Assembly (NCBI RefSeq): GCF_040546685.1
Contig: NZ_JBEPOH010000001.1
Span: 1,488,001-1,552,000 of the forward strand
Source of the DNA: Variovorax sp. OAS795
GTDB lineage: Bacteria; Pseudomonadota; Gammaproteobacteria; Burkholderiales; Burkholderiaceae_C
Length of the DNA stretch: 64,000 bases
Direction: 5' to 3'
Every line of letters begins with the position of its first letter. Position 1 is the stretch's first letter. Of this stretch, positions 46,691 through 57,123 are shown one piece after another. A program made the position numbers and the translations under genes. The notes under the pieces were generated by a model. It did not search any database, had not been told where the DNA came from, and saw nothing but the letters and a program-made list of their open reading frames with translations.

Positions 46691-49600
46691 ATGAATGCTC
46701 CGACCGCGTTGACCACGCTGTTGTCGCAGGCCGCAGAGCCTGTACGACTGCGCGAGATCCCCTATAACTACACCAGCTTCTCCGATCGCGAGATCGTGAT
46801 CCGCCTCTTGGGCGAGCGCGGCTGGGAACTGCTCCAGACGCTGCGCGCCGAGCGCCGCACCGGCCGGTCGGCGCGCATGCTGTACGAAGTGCTCGGCGAC
46901 ATCTGGGTGGTGCAGCGCAACCCCTATCTCGTCGACGACCTGCTCGACAACCCCCGCCGCCGCGGCCAGTTGGTCGATGCACTCAGGCACCGCCTGGCCG
47001 AGGTGCAGAAGCGCCGTACCCCCGACAGCGACCTGCCGCGCGACCAGCTGGTGGGCGAACTCACCGCCCTCGTCGGCCAGGCCGTTGCCGCCTTCGATAC
47101 CGCTTTCCGCGACGTGGCCGCGCTGCGGCGCAAGGCCACGCGCGTGCTGGGCCGCCTGACGGCCAAGGACAACATCAAGTTCGACGGCCTCTCGCGGGTG
47201 TCGCACGTGACCGACGCCACCGACTGGCGCGTGGAATACCCCTTCGTGGTGCTGTGCCCCGACACCGAGGCCGAGATGGCGCTGCTGGTCAAGGGCTGCA
47301 TCGAGCTGGGACTCACCATCATTCCGCGCGGCGGCGGCACCGGCTACACCGGCGGCGCGATTCCGCTCACATGGAAGAGCGTGGTCATCAACACCGAGAA
47401 GCTCGAGGCCATGACCGAGGTCGAGATGGTCTCGCTGGCGGGCCTCGACAACCCCGTGCCGACCATCTGGACCGAAGCCGGCGTGGTCACGCAGCGCGTG
47501 GCCGATGCGGCCGAACGCGCGGGCTTCGTGTTCGCGGTCGACCCGACGTCGGCCGAAGCCTCCTGCGTCGGCGGCAACGTGGCGATGAACGCGGGCGGCA
47601 AGAAAGCCGTGCTCTGGGGCACGGCGCTCGACAACCTGGCCTCGTGGCGCATGGTCACGCCGCAGGCCGAATGGCTCGAGGTCACGCGCATCGGCCACAA
47701 CCTGGGCAAGATCCACGATGCCGAGAGCGCCGTCTTCGAGCTGCAGTACTACGCCGCCGACGGCAAGACGAGATTGCGCACCGAGCGCCTCGACATTCCA
47801 GGCCGCACCTTCCGCAAGGAGGGCCTCGGCAAGGACGTGACCGACAAGTTCCTCTCGGGCCTGCCCGGTATCCAGAAAGAGGGCTGCGACGGCCTCATCA
47901 CCAGCTGCCGCTGGGTGGTGCACCGCATGCCGGCGCACACGCGCACCGTCTGCCTGGAGTTCTTCGGCAATGCCAAGGATGCGGTGCCGAGCATCGTCGA
48001 GATCAAGGACTTCATGTTCGCCGAGCAGAAGCGCTCCGGCGTGCTGCTGGCGGGGCTCGAACACCTGGACGACCGCTACCTGAAGGCGGTGGGCTACGCC
48101 ACCAAGTCGAAGAAGCACGGCGGCCTGCCCAAGATGGTGCTGTTCGGCGACATCGCGGGCGACGATGCCGACGCCGTGGCGCGCGTCACCTCCGAAGTGG
48201 TGCGCATCGCCAACTCGCGCAGCGGCGAAGGCTTCATTGCCATCAGCCCCGAGGCGCGCAAGAAATTCTGGCTCGACCGCAAGCGCACGGCGGCCATCAG
48301 CAAGCACACCAACGCCTTCAAGATCAACGAAGACGTGGTGATTCCGCTGCCGCGCATGGCCGAATACAGCGACGGCATCGAGCGCATCAACATCGAGCTC
48401 TCGCTCCAGAACAAGCTGGAGCTCACCGATGCGCTCGAGGCCTTCCTGCTGCGCGGCAACCTGCCGCTCGGCAAGAGCGACGATGCGCACGAGATCCCGG
48501 CGGCCGAGATGCTCGAAGACCGCGTGGCGCAGGCCGTGGCGCTGGTGCAGGGCGTGCGTGGGCTCTGGGCCGAATGGCTGCGCGACGTGGACACGCTGTT
48601 TCCGCAGCTGCAGGACCACACCCTGCGCGCCAGCTGGAAGACCCAGCTGCGCCAGCCGCTGCAGGAGATCTTCAGCGGCGCCGAGTTCGCGCCCATCGTG
48701 GACGAATGCGTGGCCATCCACAAGCGCGTGCTCAAGGGCCGCGTGTGGGTGGCGCTGCACATGCATGCGGGCGACGGCAACGTGCACACCAACATCCCGG
48801 TCAACAGCGACAACTACGACATGCTGCAGACCGCGCACGCCGCGGTGGTGCGCATCATGGCCTTGGCGCGCAGCCTCGACGGCGTGATCTCGGGCGAGCA
48901 CGGCATCGGCATCACCAAGCTCGAGTTCCTCAGCGACGAAGAGCTCAAGCCCTTCATGGACTACAAGCAGCGCGTCGACCCCGAAGGCCGCTTCAACAAG
49001 GGCAAGCTGCTGCGTGCGCCCGCGGGCGAAGCCGCCCTGCTGCACGCCGACCTGACCAACGCCTACACGCCGAGCTTCGGCCTCATGGGCCACGAGTCGC
49101 TGATCATGCAGCAGAGCGACATCGGCGCCATTGCCGACAGCGTGAAGGACTGCCTGCGCTGCGGCAAGTGCAAGCCGGTGTGCGCCACCCATGTGCCGCG
49201 CGCCAACCTGCTGTACAGCCCGCGCAACAAGATCCTCGCCACCTCGCTGCTGGTGGAGGCCTTTCTCTACGAAGAGCAGACGCGGCGGGGCATCAGCATC
49301 AAGCACTGGGAAGAGTTCGAGGACGTGGCCGACCACTGCACCGTGTGCCACAAGTGCCTCACGCCGTGCCCGGTGAAGATCGACTTCGGCGACGTGTCGA
49401 TGAACATGCGCAACCTGCTGCGCAAGATGGGGCAGAAGAGCTTCCGCCCCGGCAACGCGGCCGCGATGTTCTTCCTCAACGCGACCAACCCGCAGACCAT
49501 CAAGGCGGTGCGCGCGGGCATGGTGGGCATCGGCTTCAAGGCGCAGCGCCTGGCCAACGACCTGCTGCGCGGGCTCGCAAGGAAGCAGACCGCCGCGCCG

Positions 49601-50569
49601 CCGGCCACGCTGGGCCCGGCACCGATCAAGGAGCAGGTGATCCACTTCATCAACAAGAAGATGCCGGGCAACCTGCCGAAGAAGACGGCGCGCGCACTGC
49701 TCGACATCGAGGATGCCGACTACGTGCCGATCATCCGCGACCCGAAGGGCACCACGCCGGAAACCGAGGCGGTGTTCTACTTTCCGGGCTGCGGCTCGGA
49801 GCGGCTGTTCTCGCAGGTGGGGCTCGCCACGCAGGCCATGCTCTGGCACGCGGGCGTGCAGACGGTGCTGCCGCCGGGTTATCTGTGCTGCGGCTATCCG
49901 CAGCGCGGCAGCGGCCAGTTCGACAAGGCCGAGAAGATGATCACGGACAACCGCGTGCTCTTCCACCGCGTCGCCAACACGCTCAACTACCTGGACATCA
50001 AGACCGTGGTGGTGAGCTGCGGCACCTGCTACGACCAGCTGCAGGGCTACCAGTTCGACAAGATCTTTCCGGGCTGCCGCATCATCGACATCCACGAGTA
50101 CCTGCTCGAGAAGGGCATCACGCTCGCGGGTGCAAGCGGCGGCGGCTACCTCTACCACGACCCCTGCCACAGCCCCATGAAGCTGCAGGACCCGATGAAG
50201 ACGGTGAAGGCGCTGGTCGGCGATAACGTGCTGAAGAACGACCGCTGCTGCGGCGAATCGGGCACGCTGGGCGTGTCGCGGCCCGACATCTCCACCCAGA
50301 TCCGCTTCCGCAAGGAAGAAGAGCTGAAGAAGGGCGAGGCCGCATTGCGCGAGAGCGGCCAGGTCGGCGAGAAGGACAACGTGAAGATCCTGACCAGCTG
50401 CCCGAGCTGCCTGCAGGGCCTTTCGCGCTACGGCAACGACCTGGACAACGGCCTGCTCGAAGCCGACTACATCGTGGTCGAGATGGCCAACAAGATCCTC
50501 GGCAAGGACTGGATGCCGGAATACGTGGCTGCCGCCAACAACGGCGGCATCGAGCGGGTGCTGGTATGA
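46691..50569 (+). CDS. Large FAD/Fe-S oxidoreductase with DUF3683 (YdiJ-like, candidate D-2-hydroxyglutarate dehydrogenase)
   Basis: A 1292-residue fusion. In order: an N-terminal DUF3683 region (1-190), a VAO-type FAD-binding domain ([12 protein letters not shown] near residue 213), the FAD-oxidase C-terminal domain ([15 protein letters not shown] near 695), a double [4Fe-4S] ferredoxin-like region ([11 protein letters not shown] near 820 and [12 protein letters not shown] near 883), and two CCG (heterodisulfide-reductase-like) motifs ([10 protein letters not shown] near 1065; CCGESG near 1187). E. coli YdiJ has a related shorter layout and has been described as a D-2-hydroxyglutarate dehydrogenase. 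I chose the ATG at 46691 because GAGGTG lies nine bases upstream; ATG 46655 is an alternative. Position next to serA supports the D-2-hydroxyglutarate role. Confidence 0.9.
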   Translation: MNAPTALTTLLSQAAEPVRLREIPYNYTSFSDREIVIRLLGERGWELLQTLRAERRTGRSARMLYEVLGDIWVVQRNPYLVDDLLDNPRRRGQLVDALRHRLAEVQKRRTPDSDLPRDQLVGELTALVGQAVAAFDTAFRDVAALRRKATRVLGRLTAKDNIKFDGLSRVSHVTDATDWRVEYPFVVLCPDTEAEMALLVKGCIELGLTIIPRGGGTGYTGGAIPLTWKSVVINTEKLEAMTEVEMVSLAGLDNPVPTIWTEAGVVTQRVADAAERAGFVFAVDPTSAEASCVGGNVAMNAGGKKAVLWGTALDNLASWRMVTPQAEWLEVTRIGHNLGKIHDAESAVFELQYYAADGKTRLRTERLDIPGRTFRKEGLGKDVTDKFLSGLPGIQKEGCDGLITSCRWVVHRMPAHTRTVCLEFFGNAKDAVPSIVEIKDFMFAEQKRSGVLLAGLEHLDDRYLKAVGYATKSKKHGGLPKMVLFGDIAGDDADAVARVTSEVVRIANSRSGEGFIAISPEARKKFWLDRKRTAAISKHTNAFKINEDVVIPLPRMAEYSDGIERINIELSLQNKLELTDALEAFLLRGNLPLGKSDDAHEIPAAEMLEDRVAQAVALVQGVRGLWAEWLRDVDTLFPQLQDHTLRASWKTQLRQPLQEIFSGAEFAPIVDECVAIHKRVLKGRVWVALHMHAGDGNVHTNIPVNSDNYDMLQTAHAAVVRIMALARSLDGVISGEHGIGITKLEFLSDEELKPFMDYKQRVDPEGRFNKGKLLRAPAGEAALLHADLTNAYTPSFGLMGHESLIMQQSDIGAIADSVKDCLRCGKCKPVCATHVPRANLLYSPRNKILATSLLVEAFLYEEQTRRGISIKHWEEFEDVADHCTVCHKCLTPCPVKIDFGDVSMNMRNLLRKMGQKSFRPGNAAAMFFLNATNPQTIKAVRAGMVGIGFKAQRLANDLLRGLARKQTAAPPATLGPAPIKEQVIHFINKKMPGNLPKKTARALLDIEDADYVPIIRDPKGTTPETEAVFYFPGCGSERLFSQVGLATQAMLWHAGVQTVLPPGYLCCGYPQRGSGQFDKAEKMITDNRVLFHRVANTLNYLDIKTVVVSCGTCYDQLQGYQFDKIFPGCRIIDIHEYLLEKGITLAGASGGGYLYHDPCHSPMKLQDPMKTVKALVGDNVLKNDRCCGESGTLGVSRPDISTQIRFRKEEELKKGEAALRESGQVGEKDNVKILTSCPSCLQGLSRYGNDLDNGLLEADYIVVEMANKILGKDWMPEYVAAANNGGIERVLV

Positions 50570-51006
50570 CCAGTCAACAAGGCTGCCCCTTCTGCGAAGG
50601 CCCCGGCGGCCGCGTCGTGTTCGAAGGCGCGAAGCTCCGCGTCGTCCATGCGGAAGAGGCGGGCTTCCCGGCCTTCTACCGCGTCATCTGGCGCGCACAC
50701 GCGGCCGAATTCTCGGACCTCGATGCGGCCGACCGCGTGCTGTGCATGGAAGCGGTGACGGTCGTCGAGCAGTGCCTGCGCGAGCACCTGTCGCCGGACA
50801 AGATCAACCTGGCGGCGCTGGGCAACATGGTGCCGCACCTGCACTGGCACGTGATCGCGCGCTTTGCCGGCGACACCCATTTTCCGGGCTCCGTCTGGGC
50901 TCCGGTGCAGCGCCAGGCGAATGCCGTGCAGGTGGCCGCCGTGGCCGCGCGCCTGCCTGGACTGGAGCGTGAGATGATGGGCCGACTGGGCACAAGGAGC
51001 TTCTGA
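50566..51006 (+). CDS. HIT-family protein (histidine triad)
   Basis: A 146-residue HIT-domain protein. The triad motif HLHWHVI is at residues 91-97, with the start CPFCEG supplying a possible zinc-binding CxxC. HIT proteins hydrolyse nucleoside phosphoramidates or related nucleotide conjugates. It overlaps the end of the preceding oxidoreductase gene by four bases, so it is translationally coupled. The frame of its stop overlaps the next gene's ATG by one base (TGATG). Confidence 0.9.
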   Translation: MTSQQGCPFCEGPGGRVVFEGAKLRVVHAEEAGFPAFYRVIWRAHAAEFSDLDAADRVLCMEAVTVVEQCLREHLSPDKINLAALGNMVPHLHWHVIARFAGDTHFPGSVWAPVQRQANAVQVAAVAARLPGLEREMMGRLGTRSF

Positions 51007-51422
51007 TGGCAGGTTTGCAAGCCGGCGCACCGACGCCGCAATCGATCACCGTGCATGGCCAGTCGCGCGTGCTCGAGGTCGGTTTTTCCGACGGCGCCAC
51101 CTTCCGCATTCCTTTCGAGCTGATGCGCATCTACTCGCCGTCCGCCGAGGTCCAGGGCCATGGCCCGGGGCAGGAGATCCTGCAGACCGGCAAGCGCGAA
51201 GTCGAACTGGTCGACCTCAAGCCCGTGGGCAACTACGCCGTGCAGCCGGTCTTCAGCGATGGGCACGACACCGGCATCTTCTCGTGGGACCTGCTGTACG
51301 ACCTGGGCGCGAGGCAGGCCGAGCGCTGGGCCGAGTACGAACGCCGGCTCGCCGCCGCGGGGGCCGACCGCGATGCGCCGATGATCGAGAAGGGCGGCGG
51401 TGGCGCCTGCGGCAGCCACTGA
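51006..51422 (+). CDS. DUF971 protein (GBBH-like N-terminal domain)
   Basis: A 138-residue protein of the DUF971 family, related to the N-terminal domain of gamma-butyrobetaine hydroxylases. The family's core is seen in SRVLEVGFSDGATFRIPFELMRIYSPSAEVQG and SDGHDTGIFSWDLLYDLG. No catalytic residues for a hydroxylase are present. Many bacteria keep this gene near ubiE or Fe-S genes; its role is unknown. It starts one base within the HIT stop. Confidence 0.85.
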   Translation: MAGLQAGAPTPQSITVHGQSRVLEVGFSDGATFRIPFELMRIYSPSAEVQGHGPGQEILQTGKREVELVDLKPVGNYAVQPVFSDGHDTGIFSWDLLYDLGARQAERWAEYERRLAAAGADRDAPMIEKGGGGACGSH

Positions 51423-51564
51423 CGGCGCCGACAGCCTCCGCTCCTGAAAATATAGCCTCGGGCCAAGGCACGGCGCGCCTCCTGGCGCCCCGCTATTCGA
51501 AGAAAAAGCAACGAATGCCCGCCGTCTTTGGAGGGTTGCGTTCTTGAGGTGTGTGCTTCCGCCC

Positions 51565-51570
51565 TAATAT
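51565..51570 (+). promoter_or_regulatory. -10-like hexamer for a leaderless ubiE message
   Basis: TAATAT lies seven bases before the ubiE ATG at 51578 with no Shine-Dalgarno between; TTCTTG (51541-51546, 18-bp spacer) or TTGAGG are possible -35 elements. The gap 51423-51577 holds no other feature I can support. Confidence 0.5.
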
Positions 51571-51577
51571 CGGGCAC

Positions 51578-52309
51578 ATGAGCACCACCCACTTCGGCTT
51601 CGAAAAGGTCGACGAAAGCGAGAAAGCGCAACGTGTCCGCGGCGTCTTCGATTCCGTCGCCACGCGCTACGACCTCATGAACGACCTGATGTCGATGGGG
51701 CTGCACCGCGCCTGGAAGAGCTACACCGTGATGGTGGCCAACGTGGGCGAAGGCTCGCGCGTGCTCGACATCGCAGGCGGCACCGGCGACCTCGCACTGG
51801 CCTTCTCGAAGAAGGTCGGCGCCAGCGGCCAGGTGGTGCACACCGACATCAACGAAGCCATGCTGCGCACCGGCCGCGACCGCCTGCTCGATGCCGGCGT
51901 GGCGCTGCCCACGCTGGTGTGCGACGCAGAAAAACTGCCGTTCCCCAGCGACCACTTCGACGTGGTGACCGTGGCGTTCGGCCTGCGCAACATGACGCAC
52001 AAGGACCTTGCCCTGAAGGAGATGAACCGCGTTCTCAAGCCGCGCGGCAAGCTCCTGGTGCTCGAGTTCTCGAAGGTCGCCAAGCCGCTTGCCAAGGCCT
52101 ACGACTGGTATTCGTTCAACGTCCTGCCGCGGCTGGGCAAGCTGGTGGCGGGCGATGACGCGAGCTACCGCTACCTGGCCGAATCCATCCGGATGCACCC
52201 CGCGCAGGACGAGCTCAAGACCCTCATGAAAGAGGGCGGTTTCGGGCATGTGGACTATCACAACATGACGGGTGGCGTGGTTGCCCTTCATGTTGGAATC
52301 AAGTGTTGA
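51578..52309 (+). CDS. ubiE: Ubiquinone/menaquinone biosynthesis C-methyltransferase
   Basis: A 243-residue SAM-dependent methyltransferase of ubiquinone synthesis (C-2 methylation). [35 protein letters not shown] is the opening region; the SAM motif is [12 protein letters not shown] and the conserved FGLRNMTH and LVLEFSK follow. The ATG at 51578 gives the usual N-terminus; the frame runs nine codons further upstream. It heads a group with a Tim44-like protein, ubiJ and ubiB. Confidence 0.97.
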   Translation: MSTTHFGFEKVDESEKAQRVRGVFDSVATRYDLMNDLMSMGLHRAWKSYTVMVANVGEGSRVLDIAGGTGDLALAFSKKVGASGQVVHTDINEAMLRTGRDRLLDAGVALPTLVCDAEKLPFPSDHFDVVTVAFGLRNMTHKDLALKEMNRVLKPRGKLLVLEFSKVAKPLAKAYDWYSFNVLPRLGKLVAGDDASYRYLAESIRMHPAQDELKTLMKEGGFGHVDYHNMTGGVVALHVGIKC

Positions 52310-52343
52310 TGACGCGAATTCTTCGCTCTAAAGAGGAGACGAC

Positions 52344-53369
52344 ATGAAAAGTTTGAGTTCTTTGTTCCTGGCATGCGTGCTGGCCCTGGTCAGCGTGCAG
52401 GCCGATGCAGCGCGCATCGGCGGCGGCAAATCGGTCGGCCGCCAGTCGTCCAACGTGACGCAGCGCGAATCCGCATCGCCCACCGCGCCCACGCAGCAAA
52501 GCGCGACCAACGCAGCGCCCCGGCCGGCCACGCCGGCGCCTGCCGCCGCGGCACCGAAGCGCCCGTGGGGCGCCATGCTCGGCGGCCTGGCCGCGGGCCT
52601 CGGCCTCGCCTGGCTCGCGAATTCGCTCGGCCTTGGCGCTGGCTTTGCCAACATCCTGCTGATCGGTCTGCTGGTGATGGCCGCACTGTTCGCCTGGCGC
52701 CTGTTCAAGGCGCGGTCGGCGGCGTCGTCGGGTGCCAACCGTCCGGGCGGCTTCGCCTTCGAAGGCGCGGGCAACCCCGCCAATGCCAGCTCTCCGGCGC
52801 AGTACAGCCCGAACAACGTCGGCAATGACGCATCGGCCCGTCCCTGGGAGCGCAATGCCAGCGCCTTCGAGGCCACGCCGGCACCCGCCGACGAGCGGCA
52901 CGGCAGCAGCCTTTCCGCAGCGGGCGCCGCGGCCGGCGGCAGCATGATCGGCTCGGCGCTGTCGGGTTCGCAGTCCTGGGGCATCCCGGTCGGCTTCGAC
53001 GTGGACGGCTTCCTGGCCGCGGCCAAGCGCAATTTCGTGACGCTGCAGGACGCCTGGGACCGCGCCGACGTCAGCACCCTGCGTTCGATGATGACCGACG
53101 GCATGGTCGACGAGATCCGTGCCCAGCTGGCCGATCGCGCCAGCCACACCGGCGGCGCCTCGAACAAGACCGAAGTCGTGATGCTCGATGCCAAGCTGCT
53201 CGGCATCGAGGAACTGGCCGACGTCTACATGGCGAGCGTGGAGTTCTCCGGCATGATCCGCGAAGACGCTTCGGCCGGCCCGGGCCCGTTCCGCGAAGTC
53301 TGGAACATGACCAAGCCGACGAGCGGCAACAGCGGCTGGCTGGTGGCCGGCGTGCAGGCGCTGCAGTAA
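52344..53369 (+). CDS. Tim44-like domain protein, exported or membrane-anchored
   Basis: A 341-residue protein: a signal peptide (residues 1-22, ending ADAA), a low-complexity Ala/Pro/Thr stretch, a hydrophobic pair (about 78-120, GGLAAGLGLAWLANSLGLGAGFANILLIGLLVMAALFAW region), a second disordered segment, and a C-terminal Tim44-like domain (about 220-341, VDGFLAAAKRNFVTLQDAWDRAD). The Tim44-like fold binds membranes in mitochondria. AAGAGGAG precedes the ATG. Its position between ubiE and ubiJ suggests a connection with the membrane side of quinone synthesis, which is inference only. Confidence 0.85.
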   Translation: MKSLSSLFLACVLALVSVQADAARIGGGKSVGRQSSNVTQRESASPTAPTQQSATNAAPRPATPAPAAAAPKRPWGAMLGGLAAGLGLAWLANSLGLGAGFANILLIGLLVMAALFAWRLFKARSAASSGANRPGGFAFEGAGNPANASSPAQYSPNNVGNDASARPWERNASAFEATPAPADERHGSSLSAAGAAAGGSMIGSALSGSQSWGIPVGFDVDGFLAAAKRNFVTLQDAWDRADVSTLRSMMTDGMVDEIRAQLADRASHTGGASNKTEVVMLDAKLLGIEELADVYMASVEFSGMIREDASAGPGPFREVWNMTKPTSGNSGWLVAGVQALQ

Positions 53370-53405
53370 GCGCATTCCGGCGGCCGGATGGCCGCCCGCA
53401 GAACC

Positions 53406-53411
53406 GATAAT
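53406..53411 (+). promoter_or_regulatory. -10-like hexamer for ubiJ
   Basis: GATAAT ends six bases before the ubiJ ATG at 53418, again with no Shine-Dalgarno sequence (GGGGAC is too close and weak). It fits the leaderless pattern of the window. Confidence 0.4.
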
Positions 53412-53417
53412 GGGGAC

Positions 53418-53987
53418 ATGGCCACACCATCGTCCCCATTTTCTTTTCTCGACGATCTGTTCAATCGCATCGGCGAACGTCTGCAGCCGCCCGCCTGGGC
53501 GGTGCACGAGATCCAGCACCGGGCGGTGCTGTTCCTGAACCATGTGCTGCAGCAGGAACCCGAAGCCCAGCAGCGCCTGCTCCGGCAGCAGGGCCGCGTG
53601 GTCCGCTTCCAGTGGCGCTTCGTGACCATGGAACTGGTCGCCACGCCCGCGGGCCTGCTCGACCTGGCGCCTGCCGGATCGGTGCCCGAGCTCACGCTCA
53701 CCGTCACCGACGAATCCCCCTTCGAGCTAGCCCGCAACACCCTGCGCGGCGGCAAGCCATCGGTGCAGATCATCGGCGACGTGCAGCTCGCGGCCGAGGT
53801 CAACTGGCTGGTGGACCACGTGCGCTGGGATGTCGAGGACGACCTCGCCCGCCTGATCGGCGACGTGCCGGCACACACCGTTGCCAATGGCGCGCGCCGC
53901 GCCGTGGGGGCATTGCGCCAGTTCGTCGGCGATCGCAAGCCCCAGGCCGGCGGTCCGGCGGCCGGCCCGGCGAGCACGCCCGAATGA
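53418..53987 (+). CDS. ubiJ: Ubiquinone biosynthesis accessory factor UbiJ (SCP2 domain)
   Basis: A 189-residue SCP2-domain protein. UbiJ binds the lipid tail of ubiquinone intermediates within the cytosolic Ubi complex in E. coli. [25 protein letters not shown] is the opening region, with [34 protein letters not shown] near the end. Start at 53418; ATG 53388 is upstream in frame. The stop overlaps the ubiB ATG (ATGA). Identification rests on domain style plus the ubiE...ubiB context. Confidence 0.88.
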   Translation: MATPSSPFSFLDDLFNRIGERLQPPAWAVHEIQHRAVLFLNHVLQQEPEAQQRLLRQQGRVVRFQWRFVTMELVATPAGLLDLAPAGSVPELTLTVTDESPFELARNTLRGGKPSVQIIGDVQLAAEVNWLVDHVRWDVEDDLARLIGDVPAHTVANGARRAVGALRQFVGDRKPQAGGPAAGPASTPE

Positions 53988-55549
53988 GGCGCTTCTACCG
54001 CGGGCTGTTCATCGTCTGGGTCGCGCTGCGCTACGGCCTGGACGAGCTGGTGCTCACGAGCTTCCAGAAGCCCTGGCTGCGCGTGGTGGCGCGGGTCGTC
54101 TCCATCGGCCGCAACCTCGATGCGCCGCGCGGCCAGCGCCTGCGCGAGGCGCTCGAGCGGCTGGGCCCGATCTTCGTCAAGTTCGGCCAGGTGCTGTCGA
54201 CCCGGCGCGACCTGCTGCCGCCCGACATCGCCGACGAACTCGCGTTCCTGCAGGACCGGGTGCCGCCATTCCCCTCGGCGGTGGCCATTGCGACCATCGA
54301 ACGGGCTTTCCGCCGCCCTGTGGGCGACGTGTTCGTGCAGTTCGACGAGACACCGATCGCCAGCGCGTCCATCGCGCAGGTGCACTTTGCGACCATCCGC
54401 ACCAACGAGGGCGAAGTGCGCGAGGTCGCGGTCAAGGTGCTGCGTCCCAACATGCGCGGCGTGATCGAGAAAGACCTCGCGCTCATGGCCATGATGGCCG
54501 GCTGGGTCGAGAGCCTCTCGGCCGACGGCAAGCGCCTGAAGCCGCGCGAAGTGGTCGGCGAGTTCGACAAGTACCTGCACGACGAGCTCGACCTGGTGCG
54601 CGAGGCGGCCAACGCGGCCCAGCTGCGCCGCAACATGGCTTCGCTCGAACTGGTGCTGATTCCCGAGATGTTCTGGGACTTCTGCCACCCCGAGGTGATC
54701 GTGATGGAGCGCATGAACGGCGTGCCCATTGCCCAGCTCGACCGCCTGCGCGCGGCCGGGGTCGACATTCCGAAGCTGGCGCGCGACGGGGTCACGATCT
54801 TCTTCACGCAGGTGTTCCGCGACGGCTTCTTCCATGCCGACATGCACCCGGGCAACATCCAGGTGAGCCTGGAGCCCGCGACTTTCGGGCGCTACATCTC
54901 GCTCGACTTCGGGATCATCGGCACGCTCACCGAGTCGGACAAGGAATACCTGGCGCAGAACTTCGTGGCCTTTTTCCGGCGCGACTACAAGCGCGTGGCC
55001 GAGCTCCACCTCGAAAGCGGCTGGGTGCCCGAAGGCACCCGCATCGATGAGCTGGAGGCGGCGATCCGCACCGTCTGCGAGCCGTACTTCGACCGGCCGC
55101 TGCGCGAAATCTCGCTCGGCATGGTGCTGATGCGCCTGTTCCAGACCTCGCGCCGCTTCCACGTCGAGATCCAGCCGCAGCTGGTGCTGCTGCAGAAGAC
55201 CCTGCTCAACATCGAGGGACTGGGCCGCCAGCTCGACCCCGAGCTCGATCTCTGGCACACGGCCAAGCCGTTTCTCGAGAAGTGGATGGTCGACCAGATC
55301 GGCCCGAGGAAGCTGTTCGAGCAGCTCAAGGCAGAGGCGCCGCGCTACGCAAAATTGCTTCCGCAATTGCCGCGCCTGCTGCACGATTTCCTTGAGAATC
55401 GGCCCGCCGACAACCGCCGCGAGCTGCTGGAACTGCTGGCCGCGCAAAAGCGCACCAACCGGCTGCTGCAGGCCATCGTCTACGGAGGCTTGGGTTTTGT
55501 ATTGGGCTTGCTCGCCATGCAGGTGCTGGTGCGCGTGAAGTTGTTCTAG
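53984..55549 (+). CDS. ubiB: Probable ubiquinone biosynthesis protein UbiB (ABC1/ADCK family)
   Basis: A 521-residue atypical kinase-like ATPase of ubiquinone synthesis. The family KxGQ motif is in [23 protein letters not shown] supplies the ATP-site lysine, and HADMHPGNI plus LDFGIIGTL are the kinase-like catalytic and metal motifs. Two hydrophobic segments at the C-terminus ([18 protein letters not shown]) anchor it in the inner membrane. It overlaps ubiJ by four bases. Confidence 0.96.
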   Translation: MRRFYRGLFIVWVALRYGLDELVLTSFQKPWLRVVARVVSIGRNLDAPRGQRLREALERLGPIFVKFGQVLSTRRDLLPPDIADELAFLQDRVPPFPSAVAIATIERAFRRPVGDVFVQFDETPIASASIAQVHFATIRTNEGEVREVAVKVLRPNMRGVIEKDLALMAMMAGWVESLSADGKRLKPREVVGEFDKYLHDELDLVREAANAAQLRRNMASLELVLIPEMFWDFCHPEVIVMERMNGVPIAQLDRLRAAGVDIPKLARDGVTIFFTQVFRDGFFHADMHPGNIQVSLEPATFGRYISLDFGIIGTLTESDKEYLAQNFVAFFRRDYKRVAELHLESGWVPEGTRIDELEAAIRTVCEPYFDRPLREISLGMVLMRLFQTSRRFHVEIQPQLVLLQKTLLNIEGLGRQLDPELDLWHTAKPFLEKWMVDQIGPRKLFEQLKAEAPRYAKLLPQLPRLLHDFLENRPADNRRELLELLAAQKRTNRLLQAIVYGGLGFVLGLLAMQVLVRVKLF

Positions 55550-55561
55550 AGGAGAGTCCCC

Positions 55562-57010
55562 GTGCTGTTGACGCTGGTTGTCGTTTATCTGCTGGTCACC
55601 ATCGCGATCGGCCTGTACGCCGCCAAGCGGGTGAAGAACACCACCGACTTCGCCATTGCGGGCCGGCACCTGCCGCTCTTCATGATCGTGACCACCACCT
55701 TCGCGACCTGGTTCGGTTCCGAGACGGTGCTCGGCATCCCGGCCAAGTTCATCGAGGGCGGCCTGAACGGCGTGATCGAAGACCCCTTCGGCGCGGGCAC
55801 CTGCCTGATCCTGGTGGGCCTGTTCTTCGCGGGCAAGCTCTACCGCATGACGCTTTTGACCATCAGCGACTACTACCGCGAGCGCTATGGCCGGACGGTG
55901 GAGGTGGCCTGTTCGCTCATCATCATGCTGAGCTACCTGGGCTGGGTCTCTGCGCAGGTCACGGCGCTCGGGCTGGTGTTCAACGTGCTGTCGGCCGGCG
56001 CCATCAGCATTCCGGTGGGCATGGTGATCGGGGTGGTCTCGATCCTGGCGTACACGCTGTTCGGCGGCATGTGGTCGGTGGCGGTGACCGACTTCATCCA
56101 GATGATCATCCTGGTCGCGGGGCTGGCCATCATCGCGGTGTTCGCGGGCAACATGGCCGGCGGTGCCGACAAGGTGGTGGCCTTTGCCGTCAGCAAGGAT
56201 CTTTTCAAGTTCTGGCCCGAGCCCAACTGGCACGACATGGTGTTCTTCTTTGCCGCGGCCATCACGATGATGCTGGGCTCCATTCCGCAGCAGGACGTGT
56301 TCCAGCGCGTCATGTCGGCCAACAGCACCAAGGCCGCGACCCGGGGTCCCGTGATCGGCGGCATCGCATACATCCTCTTTGCTTCCGTGCCGATGTTCCT
56401 GGTGGCGAGCGCGCTCCTGATCATGCCGGAGCAGACTGCCGCGCTGCTCAAGGACGATCCACAGAAGGTGCTGCCCACGCTGGTGCTCGAGAAGATGCCG
56501 TTCGTGATGCAGGTGCTGTTCTTCGGCGCGCTGCTGTCGGCCATCAAGTCGACCGCCTCGGCCACCCTGCTGGCGCCCAGCGTCACGTTCACCGAGAACA
56601 TCTGGCGCCAGTTCCGCCCCGCGGGAACCGACCGCCAGAACCTCATGACCATGCGCATCACGGTGCTGGTCTTCAGCGCGGCCGTGCTGGCCTATGCCAT
56701 CCGCATGCAGGGCACGCCCATCTACGAACTGGTGTCGGGCGCCTACCAGGTGCCGCTGGTGGGGGCCTTCGTGCCGCTGGTGTGCGGCCTCTACTGGCGC
56801 CGCGCCACCACCCAGGGCGCCATCGCCTCGATCCTGCTGGGCATCGGCGCCTGGCTGCTGTTCCTCGCGATGCCCTGGGGTGCGGCGTTCCCGGCCCAGC
56901 TGGCCGGCGTGCTGGCGTCCTTTACCGGGATGGTGGCCGGATCGCTGGCGCCGCAATGGGTGGCCAACACCCGCACGCCGCACCGGCTGCTGGCCACCGA
57001 AGCCGCCTGA
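55562..57010 (+). CDS. Sodium:solute symporter family protein
   Basis: A 482-residue SSS-family transporter with about 13 hydrophobic helices. FATWFGSETVLGIPAKFIEGGLNG is the family-type first core helix, and later GAYQVPLVGAFVPLVCGLYWRR occurs. Relatives include proline, pantothenate and other symporters; the substrate cannot be told. GAGGAGAG precedes the GTG start at 55562. It lies 12 nt after ubiB, so it may be co-transcribed, though there is no functional link. Confidence 0.88.
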   Translation: MLLTLVVVYLLVTIAIGLYAAKRVKNTTDFAIAGRHLPLFMIVTTTFATWFGSETVLGIPAKFIEGGLNGVIEDPFGAGTCLILVGLFFAGKLYRMTLLTISDYYRERYGRTVEVACSLIIMLSYLGWVSAQVTALGLVFNVLSAGAISIPVGMVIGVVSILAYTLFGGMWSVAVTDFIQMIILVAGLAIIAVFAGNMAGGADKVVAFAVSKDLFKFWPEPNWHDMVFFFAAAITMMLGSIPQQDVFQRVMSANSTKAATRGPVIGGIAYILFASVPMFLVASALLIMPEQTAALLKDDPQKVLPTLVLEKMPFVMQVLFFGALLSAIKSTASATLLAPSVTFTENIWRQFRPAGTDRQNLMTMRITVLVFSAAVLAYAIRMQGTPIYELVSGAYQVPLVGAFVPLVCGLYWRRATTQGAIASILLGIGAWLLFLAMPWGAAFPAQLAGVLASFTGMVAGSLAPQWVANTRTPHRLLATEAA

Positions 57011-57038
57011 GGGCGCGCGCTGTTGGCGGGGCGGCCCT

Positions 57039-57044
57039 TATAAT
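57039..57044 (+). promoter_or_regulatory. -10 element upstream of the fmdB-type gene
   Basis: An exact TATAAT lies 79 bases before the ATG at 57124. No convincing -35 is seen in the GC-rich sequence upstream. It may start a transcript covering the FmdB, DUF502 and aspS genes. Confidence 0.45.
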
Positions 57045-57123
57045 CGAGGGCTTTGCGAGCGGCCTTCGCCGGGTTTTTGCCCAGCGTCTTGCCCGGTCCG
57101 CGCCGCTTTTCCTCTCAATTCCA

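Noticed and set aside
46634..50170. A 1178-codon minus-strand frame opposite the FAD/Fe-S oxidoreductase
   Set aside because: Composition is typical of antisense GC-rich frames; the plus-strand protein has clear FAD and cysteine motifs throughout.
53225..56983. A 1252-codon minus-strand frame opposite ubiB and the symporter
   Set aside because: No recognisable domain, and both plus-strand genes are well-supported families.
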